Of a stretch of 13,121 nt of DNA, positions 7,195 to 13,121 are shown in pieces. The stretch is from JABMMZ01 sp044377005 (lineage in GTDB: Bacteria; Bacteroidota; Bacteroidia; NS11-12g; UBA955). Position 1 is the first letter of the stretch; every line of letters begins with the position of its first letter. Location: NCBI GenBank assembly GCA_044377005.1, contig JBILJV010000061.1, positions 1 to 13,121 on the forward strand. The letters run 5' to 3'. A model generated the notes under the pieces. The model was given only the letters and a program-made list of their open reading frames with translations. It was not told where the DNA came from and made no database searches. The position numbers were made by a program, and so were the translations under genes.

Positions 7195-7203
7195 ACTTTA
7201 AAA

Positions 7204-8007
7204 TTGTTAGATATAATATTGTCACCAATTCTACATCATACTAAATATATTCATCCAAATTCGAAAGAATGGGTTACTTTTATTCATGGAGCGGGAGGAA
7301 GTAGTTCCATTTGGTTTAAACAAATAAAAGCGTTCAAAGAACATTTTAATATTCTGCTTATCGATTTAAGAGGGCACGGCAAATCCAAAAAAATAGTTCC
7401 TGAAAATATAAAAAAATACACATTTTCATCCATTGGTGATGATGTGATTCATGTTTTGAATCATTTAAAAATCTCAGAAAGCCATTTTATAGGCATTTCA
7501 CTTGGTACTATAATAATAAGAGAGTTAAGTGACAGATATCCTGATAGAATAAAAACATTAATATTAGGTGGTGCTGTTATGCACTTAAATTTAAAAAGTA
7601 AAATCTTAATGCATACTGGTCATTATTTAAGATCTATACTCCCCTATTTAATTCTTTATCGATTTTTTGCTTTTATAATAATGCCCAAAAAGAACCACAA
7701 AACGTCTCGTTTGTTGTTTATAGAGGAAGCGAAAAAGTTGTACCAAAAAGAGTTTTTAAGATGGTACACACTTATTGTAGAAGTAAATCCACTTTTAAAA
7801 TTATTCAAAATTAATGATTCTGGGAAACCGACTCTTTATATAATGGGTAGTGAGGACCACATGTTTTTGGCTTCTATAAAAAAACTATCAGCAAACCATC
7901 AATCTTCACAATTGCAAATTATCCAAAACTGTGGTCATGTTGTAAACATAGAACAACCCGATCAATTCAATGTAATTAGCATTAAATTCATCTTAAATAA
8001 CGCATAA
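7204..8007 (+). CDS. Alpha/beta-hydrolase
   Basis: The 267-residue product is an alpha/beta-hydrolase with a visible catalytic triad: nucleophile S99 in GISLG, acid D218 in GSEDHMF, and H245 in NCGHVV. HGAGGSS at 28-34 supplies the oxyanion loop, and DLRGHGKS follows the next strand. A hydrophobic, basic segment at about 135-165 is the cap region. There is no signal peptide, so it is probably cytoplasmic. The substrate cannot be told from sequence; the family includes esterases, lipases, haloperoxidase-like and C-C hydrolases. The start is the TTG at 7204, since the upstream frame contains no ATG or GTG before the stop at 7192. It lies 9 bases after the ChaN-like gene and is probably the last gene of the serS transcript. 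It converges with the ABC gene with only 7 bases between stops. Confidence 0.85.
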   Translation: MLDIILSPILHHTKYIHPNSKEWVTFIHGAGGSSSIWFKQIKAFKEHFNILLIDLRGHGKSKKIVPENIKKYTFSSIGDDVIHVLNHLKISESHFIGISLGTIIIRELSDRYPDRIKTLILGGAVMHLNLKSKILMHTGHYLRSILPYLILYRFFAFIIMPKKNHKTSRLLFIEEAKKLYQKEFLRWYTLIVEVNPLLKLFKINDSGKPTLYIMGSEDHMFLASIKKLSANHQSSQLQIIQNCGHVVNIEQPDQFNVISIKFILNNA

Positions 8008-8014
8008 ACGACGT

Positions 8015-8689
8015 TTAAAATTGGCGATTTTCAACGGTTTCAATAATTTTACCATCTTTCATTATTAACTTTCGGTCGGCCATGTTAGCAAACTCTTCGT
8101 TGTGAGTTACAATAACAAAACTGTATCCAAAGTCTTTTCTAAGATTTAGAAAAAGCTGATGTAATTCATTGGCATTTTTACTGTCTAAATTGCCACTAGG
8201 TTCATCAGCAAATACTATTTTAGGTTGATTCATTAATGCCCTTGCTACAGCACACCTTTGTTGTTCTCCACCGGATAATTGTGAAGGTTTGTGGTCAAAT
8301 CTGTGAGACAATCCTAAATAATTTAGCAGTTCAATAGCTCTTGGCATTGCATTTTTAAGAGAAACTCCATTTATTAGAGCTGGCATACATACATTTTCCA
8401 CACAAGTAAACTCAGGCAATAATTGATGAAACTGAAAAACAAAACCAATGGTTTTATTTCTAAAATCAGCCAATTGCTTTTGCGAAATATCTTTTATTTG
8501 TGTACCATCATAGTATACTTCACCCGAAGAGGGCGTATCTAATGTCCCCAATATTTGGAGTAAAGTAGTTTTGCCGGCCCCAGAATCTCCCACAATAGAA
8601 ACAATTTCAGAATCATTAATACTTAAATCAACAGCCTTCAAGACTTCAATACCATTGTAATGCTTTGTAATTCCTTTCGCTTCAATCAT
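8015..8689 (-). CDS. lolD: ABC transporter ATP-binding protein, LolD/MacB type
   Basis: ATPase of an ABC system of the LolCDE/MacB/FtsE class; LolD drives lipoprotein release from the inner membrane to the periplasmic carrier LolA. At 224 residues it is one nucleotide-binding domain with no membrane part. Visible motifs are Walker A GDSGAGKT (34-41), Q-loop Q86, signature LSGGEQ (138-143), Walker B IVFADEP (158-164) and switch histidine H196. The context VFQFHQLLPEFT and the short length fit the LolD subgroup. The permease (LolC/E) is not adjacent, a common arrangement in Bacteroidota. LolD, MacB and FtsE are close, so the exact partner is inferred. It has its own start (ATG 8689), divergent from sucC. 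Confidence 0.8.
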   Translation of the reverse strand: MIEAKGITKHYNGIEVLKAVDLSINDSEIVSIVGDSGAGKTTLLQILGTLDTPSSGEVYYDGTQIKDISQKQLADFRNKTIGFVFQFHQLLPEFTCVENVCMPALINGVSLKNAMPRAIELLNYLGLSHRFDHKPSQLSGGEQQRCAVARALMNQPKIVFADEPSGNLDSKNANELHQLFLNLRKDFGYSFVIVTHNEEFANMADRKLIMKDGKIIETVENRQF

Positions 8690-8747
8690 GTCATGCGAAA
8701 ATGGTATATTTTTTTAAATAAATCAAAAACAAAGTGGAGATTTTTTG

Positions 8748-8755
8748 TAAATTCG
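8748..8755 (+). promoter_or_regulatory. Possible -7 promoter box of sucC
   Basis: TAAATTCG is one mismatch from TAnnTTTG and lies 32 bases before the chosen sucC ATG. No -33 TTTG was found at the expected distance. If correct, it rules out starts upstream of 8788, because they would be at or before the transcription start. Confidence 0.3.
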
Positions 8756-8787
8756 CAGCTTTAATAATAATACATTCTTTATTTATC

Positions 8788-9999
8788 ATGAATATACACG
8801 AATATCAAGCTAAGCAAATTTTAAAATCATATGGTGTAGCCATACAAGAGGGCATTGTTGCAGAATCTGCTGAAGAAGCAGTTGAAGCAGCAAAAACAAT
8901 TCAAACACAATCTGGTTCAGATTGGGTTGTTGTTAAAGCTCAAATACATGCAGGAGGAAGAGGGAAAGGTAAAACAATTAATTCAAATCAAAAAGGAGTT
9001 GCAGTAGCTAAAAACCTAGAGGATGTTAAAAATATTGCTCAAAATTTAATTGGTGACACTTTAGTAACAATTCAAACAGGTGAAAAAGGCAAACTAGTAA
9101 GCAAAGTATTGGTTGCACAAGACGTATTTTATCCAGGTGCTAGCGAACCGAAAGAGTACTATATGAGTGTATTGCTTGACCGTGCTACTGGCAAAAATGT
9201 AATCATTTACACCACAGAAGGTGGAATGGATATTGAAGAAGTTGCAGAACATACTCCTGAAAAAATTCACAGAGAATGGGTTGACCCAACTATTGGTTTC
9301 CAAGCATTTCAAGCAAGAAAAATTGCTTTTAACCTTGGCTTATCAGGAACAGCTCAAAAAGAAATGGAAAAATTTGTAACAGCATTATACCGTGCTTACG
9401 ATGAAACAGACAGTGCTATGTTTGAAATCAATCCGGTATTAAAAACTTCAGATGATAAAATAATAGCAGTTGATGCTAAAGTTGATTTAGATGAAAATGC
9501 ATTATATCGTCATAAAGATTATGCATTACTTAGAGATGAAAGCGAAGAAGACCCAACAGAAGTTGAAGCAAAAAAATTCAACCTTAACTATGTGAAATTA
9601 GATGGTAACGTAGGATGTATGGTTAACGGTGCAGGTTTAGCAATGGCTACAATGGATATTATTAAATTGAGCGGCGGAGAACCAGCTAACTTTTTAGACG
9701 TAGGAGGAACAGCTAATGCAGAAACTGTTGAAGCAGGTTTTAAAATCATATTAAGTGACCCAAATGTAAAAGCTATCTTAATTAATATCTTTGGTGGAAT
9801 TGTAAGATGTGACAGAGTTGCTCAAGGTGTTGTTGATGCATACAAAAAACTAGGGAATATCAATGTACCTATTATAGTTAGACTTCAGGGAACAAATGCA
9901 GTAGAAGCAAAAAAACTTATAGATGAAAGTGGTTTAGAAGTTAAATCTGCGATATTATTAAAAGAAGCTGCTGAATTAGTTAAAACGGTATTAGCCTAA
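8788..9999 (+). CDS. sucC: Succinyl-CoA synthetase (ADP-forming) beta subunit
   Basis: Beta subunit of succinate-CoA ligase, which with the alpha subunit SucD converts succinyl-CoA to succinate and makes ATP or GTP in the TCA cycle. Starting at ATG 8788, the 403 residues begin MNIHEYQAK as in the family. The ATP-grasp region shows KAQIHAGGRGKG at 50-61, and the C-terminal CoA-ligase domain shows the conserved FLDVGGTA and INIFGGIVRCD. The open frame extends upstream to 8734, but those residues do not match SucC and overlap the likely promoter. sucD is not adjacent: a strong terminator follows 22 bases after the stop, so the alpha subunit must be encoded elsewhere. Separate sucC and sucD loci occur in Bacteroidota. 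Nucleotide specificity cannot be judged here. Confidence 0.96.
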   Translation: MNIHEYQAKQILKSYGVAIQEGIVAESAEEAVEAAKTIQTQSGSDWVVVKAQIHAGGRGKGKTINSNQKGVAVAKNLEDVKNIAQNLIGDTLVTIQTGEKGKLVSKVLVAQDVFYPGASEPKEYYMSVLLDRATGKNVIIYTTEGGMDIEEVAEHTPEKIHREWVDPTIGFQAFQARKIAFNLGLSGTAQKEMEKFVTALYRAYDETDSAMFEINPVLKTSDDKIIAVDAKVDLDENALYRHKDYALLRDESEEDPTEVEAKKFNLNYVKLDGNVGCMVNGAGLAMATMDIIKLSGGEPANFLDVGGTANAETVEAGFKIILSDPNVKAILINIFGGIVRCDRVAQGVVDAYKKLGNINVPIIVRLQGTNAVEAKKLIDESGLEVKSAILLKEAAELVKTVLA

Positions 10000-10021
10000 T
10001 TAACTTAACTTTATAATATTC

Positions 10022-10053
10022 AAAAAGCCAATATTTATTTATTGGCTTTTTTT
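10022..10053 (+). terminator. Rho-independent terminator of sucC
   Basis: Perfect 12-bp inverted repeat AAAAAGCCAATA (10022-10033) and TATTGGCTTTTT (10040-10051) around a 6-base loop, followed by a T run. The A run on the left makes it potentially active in both directions, though no leftward gene needs it. Confidence 0.85.
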
Positions 10054-10103
10054 ATGTCGTTTATAAATTGTTAATATTTTCTGTGACAATAATACCAAAT
10101 TAC

Positions 10104-10127
10104 ATGCAAACTAAACTTAGTTTGTAT
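10104..10127. promoter_or_regulatory. Near-perfect palindrome upstream of mscL, possible operator
   Basis: CAAACTAA (10107-10114) and TTAGTTTG (10117-10124) are exact inverted copies with a 2-base centre; with one mismatch the symmetry extends to 10104 and 10127. It lies 13 bases before the mscL ATG. The tight centre favours a protein-binding dyad over an RNA hairpin. The right arm is one base off a TAnnTTTG promoter box, so a bound regulator could cover the promoter. The function is inferred from position only. Confidence 0.35.
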
Positions 10128-10140
10128 TTAAAAAAATAAA

Positions 10141-10437
10141 ATGAGTATCATTTCAGAATTCAAAGAATTTATCAACAAAGGGAATGTTGTTGATTTGGCT
10201 GTTGCAGTAATTTTAGGAACTGCTTTTGGTAAAATAGTAACTTCATTAGTAGATGATGTCATAATGCCTATAATTGCATTGGCAGGCAGCGTTAAAACTA
10301 TCGAGGAATTCAAACTTGGTCCATTATATATTGGTAAATTCCTAGGAGCTTCAATTAATTTCTTGATTATTGCCTTTGTTTTATTTATACTTATAAAAGC
10401 CTTAAACAAAGCATCAAGTTTAAAAAAAAACAATTAA
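10141..10437 (+). CDS. mscL: Large-conductance mechanosensitive channel MscL, short form
   Basis: Homopentameric inner-membrane channel that opens under membrane tension and releases solutes during osmotic downshock. The N-terminal amphipathic helix and TM1 (about 15-43) are highly conserved: GNVVDLAVAVILGTAFGKIV, then DDVIMP at 38-43. TM2 is at about 68-88 (INFLIIAFVLFILIKALNK). At 98 residues it is much shorter than the 136 of Escherichia coli MscL. The periplasmic loop (about 44-66) is reduced and only about ten basic or polar residues follow TM2, so the cytoplasmic C-terminal helix bundle is missing. A terminator follows closely with no sign of a lost downstream reading frame, so this looks like a native short form rather than a recent truncation. 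Single gene between two terminators. Confidence 0.93.
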   Translation: MSIISEFKEFINKGNVVDLAVAVILGTAFGKIVTSLVDDVIMPIIALAGSVKTIEEFKLGPLYIGKFLGASINFLIIAFVLFILIKALNKASSLKKNN

Positions 10438-10449
10438 ATACGAACTAAT

Positions 10450-10478
10450 AAAAAGCCAAACAAATTGTTTGGCTTTTT
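10450..10478 (+). terminator. Rho-independent terminator of mscL
   Basis: AAAAAGCCAAAC (10450-10461) pairs with GTTTGGCTTTTT (10467-10478) around AAATT, with the T run at the end of the stem. Its core AAAAAGCCAA / TTGGCTTTTT is the same as in the sucC terminator. It ends only 20 bases before the next ATG. Confidence 0.85.
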
Positions 10479-10498
10479 ATTATTAAAATTTTCAAAAG

Positions 10499-11527
10499 AT
10501 GAACATTAAATACGTTTTGATAATTGCTTTTTTTTGTTTAATTGAACTCCAATTAAAAGCACAAGATGAGGAATTAAAGAAAAAAGCAGCGGAAAAAACA
10601 GCACCTAAAAACTTAAAGGATACAGGATGGATTAAAGGTGGCTTTTTTAGTACGAATATCTCCAATACTACCTTTTCCAACTGGTCACAAGGAGGCACAA
10701 ATAATTCAGGATTGATTTCAAATGCTAATTTATTTGCAATTTACCATCCGGCAAACGACAAATATATTTGGGAAAACTATCTAGAATTAGCTTATGGTGT
10801 TATTAGAAATGGAGAATCAACCATTAATGACCCAACAAATCCGGGAACTAGAGTGAAAAATCCGTTTGTAAAAAACGAGGACAAATTTATTTTTCTCTCA
10901 AAATATGGTCGAAAAATCAATAGAAAATTAAACTATACAGCACTTATCAGTTTGAATACACAATTATTCCCTGGTTGGGCTCCAGACGACATATTAAGAA
11001 AAAACAACCACGTTTCTAACTTTTTGGCACAAGGATTTGGGTTCCTTTCTGTTGGTTTCGACTACAAGCCAAAGTCCTATTTTTCTATATATGCCTCTCC
11101 TGTAACGGCCAAATATACCATTGTAAGAGAACAAAGGCTTGCCGACTCAGGATTATACGGAATGGAAAAAGCAGTATTTGACATTACAGGCACTAAAATT
11201 AAAAATGGACAAACTTTTAGGAATGAAATTGGATGGTATATCAACATTTCAGTAAATAGAGATATTGCTAAAAATATCAATTATCAAACAAGGTTAGAGT
11301 TGTTTCAAAACTATAAAACTATGCAATTTATAAAAATTGACAGAAATTGGCAAAACACCATCAATATGAAAGTCAATAAATATGTTACAGTTTCATTAAT
11401 AAATCAATTGATTTGGGATTGGGACGTGGATGTAAATACAACTGTAGAAGGTGTACAAAGAAAGGTTCAAATTAAAAACTTTTTTGGAGTAGGATTCTCT
11501 GCAAAATTTGGCGATAAGTTGTTATAA
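10499..11527 (+). CDS. DUF3078 outer-membrane protein
   Basis: Bacteroidota-specific DUF3078 family, function unknown. The 342-residue product has a signal peptide of about 20 residues ending in LKAQ, then a charged, Lys/Glu-rich mature N-terminus (23-40), then the family block WIKGGFFSTNISNTTFSNW with NWSQGG at 61-66. The remainder alternates short strands rich in aromatic and polar residues (for example SVGFDYKPKSYFSIY and YQTRLELFQNY) and ends with FFGVGFSAKFGDKLL, consistent with an outer-membrane beta-barrel. The ATG is 20 bases after a strong terminator stem, so the promoter must be very close or expression depends on readthrough from mscL; I see no clear TAnnTTTG box in the gap. The family call is fairly firm; localisation is inferred. 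Confidence 0.8.
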   Translation: MNIKYVLIIAFFCLIELQLKAQDEELKKKAAEKTAPKNLKDTGWIKGGFFSTNISNTTFSNWSQGGTNNSGLISNANLFAIYHPANDKYIWENYLELAYGVIRNGESTINDPTNPGTRVKNPFVKNEDKFIFLSKYGRKINRKLNYTALISLNTQLFPGWAPDDILRKNNHVSNFLAQGFGFLSVGFDYKPKSYFSIYASPVTAKYTIVREQRLADSGLYGMEKAVFDITGTKIKNGQTFRNEIGWYINISVNRDIAKNINYQTRLELFQNYKTMQFIKIDRNWQNTINMKVNKYVTVSLINQLIWDWDVDVNTTVEGVQRKVQIKNFFGVGFSAKFGDKLL

Positions 11528-11540
11528 ATGTATATCTTTG
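11507..11540 (+). promoter_or_regulatory. Promoter of the yciO-like gene
   Basis: TTTG (11507-11510), 22 bases, then TATCTTTG (11533-11540): both elements of the Bacteroidota consensus at plausible spacing, the best match in the rightward direction in this window. The -33 part lies inside the end of the DUF3078 gene. The predicted leader before ATG 11569 is about 23 bases. Confidence 0.5.
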
Positions 11541-11568
11541 AATTAACATTACAATACAATGAAAATTA

Positions 11569-12183
11569 ATGTCAAAGATAGATATAAACACAAGTAATCC
11601 TGAAGAGAAAAAACTTAAAATAGCTGCTGAAATACTTAGTAGCAATAAACTTTTAATTTGCCCAACAGACTCATATTACGCTATAGTTTGTTTACTTTCC
11701 AACAAAAATGGAATTGAACAAATTTGTAAAATTGTAGGTAAAAAACCTGAAAAGGCAAATTTATCTATTTTATGCTTTAGTCTAAAAAATATTAGTGATT
11801 TCACTTTACAATTCAGTAAAAGTATTTATAAAATCTTAAACAAAAACTTACCTGGACCATATACTTTTATTTTGAGAGCCAATAACAAGGTTCCTAAACT
11901 ATTTTTAAACAAAAAGAAAACGATAGGCATTAGAGTCACTTCGAATAAAATTACCGAGAAATTAATCGAAATGGTCAACGAACCCTTGGTTTGTTCCTCT
12001 ATTCCACTGAATGAAGAGTCGGAATACGAGCATCACATTGATGAAATTTTGGCATTGTATAGCAACAAAGTTGAGCTTATCATAGATGGTGGCGACTGCC
12101 CAAACAAAGGTTCTGCCGTAATAGATTGTACTGGAGAGGAACCTGAATTGATTAGAGAAGGTTATTTACCGCTAATCATTTAA
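11569..12183 (+). CDS. yciO: YciO-type Sua5/YrdC-family protein
   Basis: The 204-residue product belongs to the Sua5/YrdC/YciO superfamily, whose TsaC/Sua5 members make threonylcarbamoyl-AMP for the t6A modification of tRNA. The family marker reads PTDSYYAI at 32-39, close to PTDSGYAL of Escherichia coli YciO rather than the PTDTxYGL of TsaC. Other blocks also follow YciO: LPGPYTFIL, then KTIGIRV at 117-123, IIDGG, and a C-terminal VIDCTGEEPELIREG. The basic KxR motif of TsaC after the first block is replaced by KKPEKANLSIL. The biological function of YciO is not settled, so t6A synthesis should not be assumed. It has its own promoter and no signal peptide. If the genome also has a tsaC, this is the paralogue. 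Confidence 0.85.
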   Translation: MSKIDINTSNPEEKKLKIAAEILSSNKLLICPTDSYYAIVCLLSNKNGIEQICKIVGKKPEKANLSILCFSLKNISDFTLQFSKSIYKILNKNLPGPYTFILRANNKVPKLFLNKKKTIGIRVTSNKITEKLIEMVNEPLVCSSIPLNEESEYEHHIDEILALYSNKVELIIDGGDCPNKGSAVIDCTGEEPELIREGYLPLII

Positions 12184-12267
12184 GATTGGACTCAAATATT
12201 TCAAAAAAATAAAAAAAAAGTGTATAATTGCATGGAGTTTTAAAAAAACAAAAGCAAACGATTAGTC

Positions 12268-12564
12268 ATGTCTAACGATATATCCATAAAAGTAAACATT
12301 GGTGATAGGATGTATCCACTTAGAATAAAAGCAAATGAAGAAGAAAATGTGAGGAAAGCTGCCAAATTATTAAATGAAAAAATGGCATTTTTTAACGCAA
12401 ATTTTTCTATCAAAGATAAAATAGATGGATTGGCAATGGCCGCATTGGAATATGCAGTAGACACATTGAACAAACCAAATACAACAAAAGAAACAGTAAC
12501 AGTTGAAATTGATTTATCTCCAATTGAAAATCAAATAACTGAAATTGAATCAATCTTAAGCTAA
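12268..12564 (+). CDS. zapA: Cell division protein ZapA
   Basis: The 98-residue product has the ZapA layout: an N-terminal strand-rich head (ISIKVNIGDRMYPLRI), a helix EEENVRKAAKLLNEKM, then DGLAMAALEYA and a C-terminal helical tail. ZapA binds FtsZ in the cytoplasm and promotes bundling of the Z ring. It starts at ATG 12268. The 84-base gap before it contains A-rich sequence and TATAATTG (12223-12230), a weak promoter-like match. It precedes rny by 51 bases with no terminator, the usual zapA-rny order of Bacteroidota as I recall it, so the two are probably co-transcribed. Confidence 0.88.
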   Translation: MSNDISIKVNIGDRMYPLRIKANEEENVRKAAKLLNEKMAFFNANFSIKDKIDGLAMAALEYAVDTLNKPNTTKETVTVEIDLSPIENQITEIESILS

Positions 12565-12615
12565 AAACTAATTATTGTTTTTTTTATTTTAATCTCACCC
12601 TAAATAAAAAAACAA

Positions 12616-13121
12616 ATGACGATAATTATTATTTCCATCTCTCTCATTGTAGGACTTGCCATTGGCGTACTAATAGGCTTACCTATCCTCAAAAAACAAC
12701 AACAAGCTCAAGCTAATATTATAATTGACGAAGCTAAAAATAAAGCCGAGTCAATAAAACAAAGTAAAATGTTAGAGGCTAAAGAAAAATTTCTGAATCT
12801 TAAATCTGAGCATGAAAAAGAAGTACAAAGAAAAAACTCTGAATTAGACAAAGAAATTCAACGAAGAACATCCGAAATTCAAGTTTCTGAAAATCGAATT
12901 AAACAAAAAGAACAATCGCTTGAAGATAGAATAAAAGCATACAAACTTAAAGAAGATGAATTAGAGAAAACTAAAGTCAAAATCCAAAACCAACAAAATG
13001 GACTTGCTCGTAAAGAACAAGAGGTAGAACAAGCCAGACAAGAACAAATAAAATTGTTAGAAAAAGTGGCTAGTTTATCTGTGGATGAGGCCAAAGCTCA
13101 AATGATTGAAGCTGTTAAAGC
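12616..13121 (+). CDS. rny: Ribonuclease Y, N-terminal part (cut by window edge)
   Basis: Only the first 168 codons are visible; the KH and HD domains of this roughly 520-residue endoribonuclease lie beyond the right edge. The N-terminus is a single membrane anchor (residues 2-24, IIIISISLIVGLAIGVLIG), then a long coiled coil rich in Lys, Glu and Gln from about 28 to 145 (for example EKEVQRKNSELDKEIQRR). The block LLEKVASLSVDEAKAQMIE near 143-165 matches the conserved stretch ahead of the KH domain (LExIAGLTxEEAK in relatives). RNase Y starts bulk mRNA decay at the inner membrane. ATG 12616 lies 51 bases after zapA in an A-rich context. Membrane anchor plus coiled coil alone would be non-specific; the LSVDEAK block and zapA linkage decide the call. 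Confidence 0.88.
   Translation, partial: MTIIIISISLIVGLAIGVLIGLPILKKQQQAQANIIIDEAKNKAESIKQSKMLEAKEKFLNLKSEHEKEVQRKNSELDKEIQRRTSEIQVSENRIKQKEQSLEDRIKAYKLKEDELEKTKVKIQNQQNGLARKEQEVEQARQEQIKLLEKVASLSVDEAKAQMIEAVK

Noticed and set aside
8008..8014. Terminator between the convergent hydrolase and lolD genes
   Set aside because: Only 7 bases separate the stops, and I could find no stem with a T run in either direction.
8734..8787. Upstream extension of sucC by 18 residues
   Set aside because: The extra residues do not resemble SucC, the ATG at 8788 gives the usual MNIHEYQAK start, and the extension overlaps the likely promoter.
10128..10433. An open frame antisense to almost all of mscL
   Set aside because: It mirrors the codons of a well conserved channel, has no recognisable protein features and lies between the mscL palindrome and terminator.
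12223..12230. TATAATTG as a zapA promoter box
   Set aside because: It deviates from TAnnTTTG and has no TTTG at a usable distance, so it is not listed as a separate feature.
12181..12615. A possible 6S RNA next to zapA, as in Escherichia coli
   Set aside because: The gaps on either side of zapA are 84 and 51 bases, far too short for 6S RNA, and no suitable fold is visible.
12879..13094. A leftward open frame inside rny
   Set aside because: It is antisense to the Lys/Glu-rich coiled coil of RNase Y and low in complexity.

Overview
The window reads as chromosomal DNA of a Bacteroidota bacterium. The evidence is: AT-rich sequence with A-rich rather than GGAGG-like start regions; several TAnnTTTG-type -7 promoter boxes; a secreted protein with a type IX secretion (T9SS) C-terminal sorting domain; lipoproteins with acidic residues just after the lipid cysteine; a DUF3078 outer-membrane protein; and the Cys-rich-N-terminus form of RicT. 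Order or family cannot be settled from this stretch. It is densely packed (no gene-free stretch over about 105 bases) and I see no IS element, phage, CRISPR array, tRNA or rRNA.

Layout. 1-93: possible divergent promoter region. 94-2402 (+): holB (DNA polymerase III delta') and ricT (PSP1 family). 2399-4408 (-): a three-gene unit, read right to left, of two LVIVD-repeat lipoproteins and a small outer-membrane beta-barrel; it meets ricT tail to tail, sharing a TTAA at the stops. 4513-8007 (+): serS, then three tightly spaced exported or hydrolytic genes (Kazal + T9SS sorting domain protein, ChaN-like protein, alpha/beta hydrolase), probably one transcript. 8015-8689 (-): LolD-like ABC ATPase, convergent with the hydrolase and divergent from sucC. 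8788-9999 (+): sucC, closed by a strong terminator. 10141-10437 (+): short mscL, closed by a second strong terminator. 10499-11527: DUF3078 outer-membrane protein. 11569-12183: YciO/Sua5-family protein. 12268-12564 zapA and 12616 to the right edge rny (RNase Y, cut by the window).

Most of the content is core: replication, tRNA charging, TCA cycle, division, RNA decay, osmotic safety valve. The accessory interest lies in (a) the pair of LVIVD lipoproteins, which look like the two halves of one longer family protein, each now with its own lipobox, next to a barrel gene; (b) a minimal secreted Kazal protein whose signal peptide only appears if translation starts at an ATT or ATA codon; (c) a C-terminally reduced MscL behind a near-perfect palindrome; (d) RicT and RNase Y, functional partners in Firmicutes, in one window; and (e) promoters that sit so close to the holB and serS starts that the mRNAs would be leaderless or nearly so. 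I do not see a clearly new multi-gene defence or mobile system.
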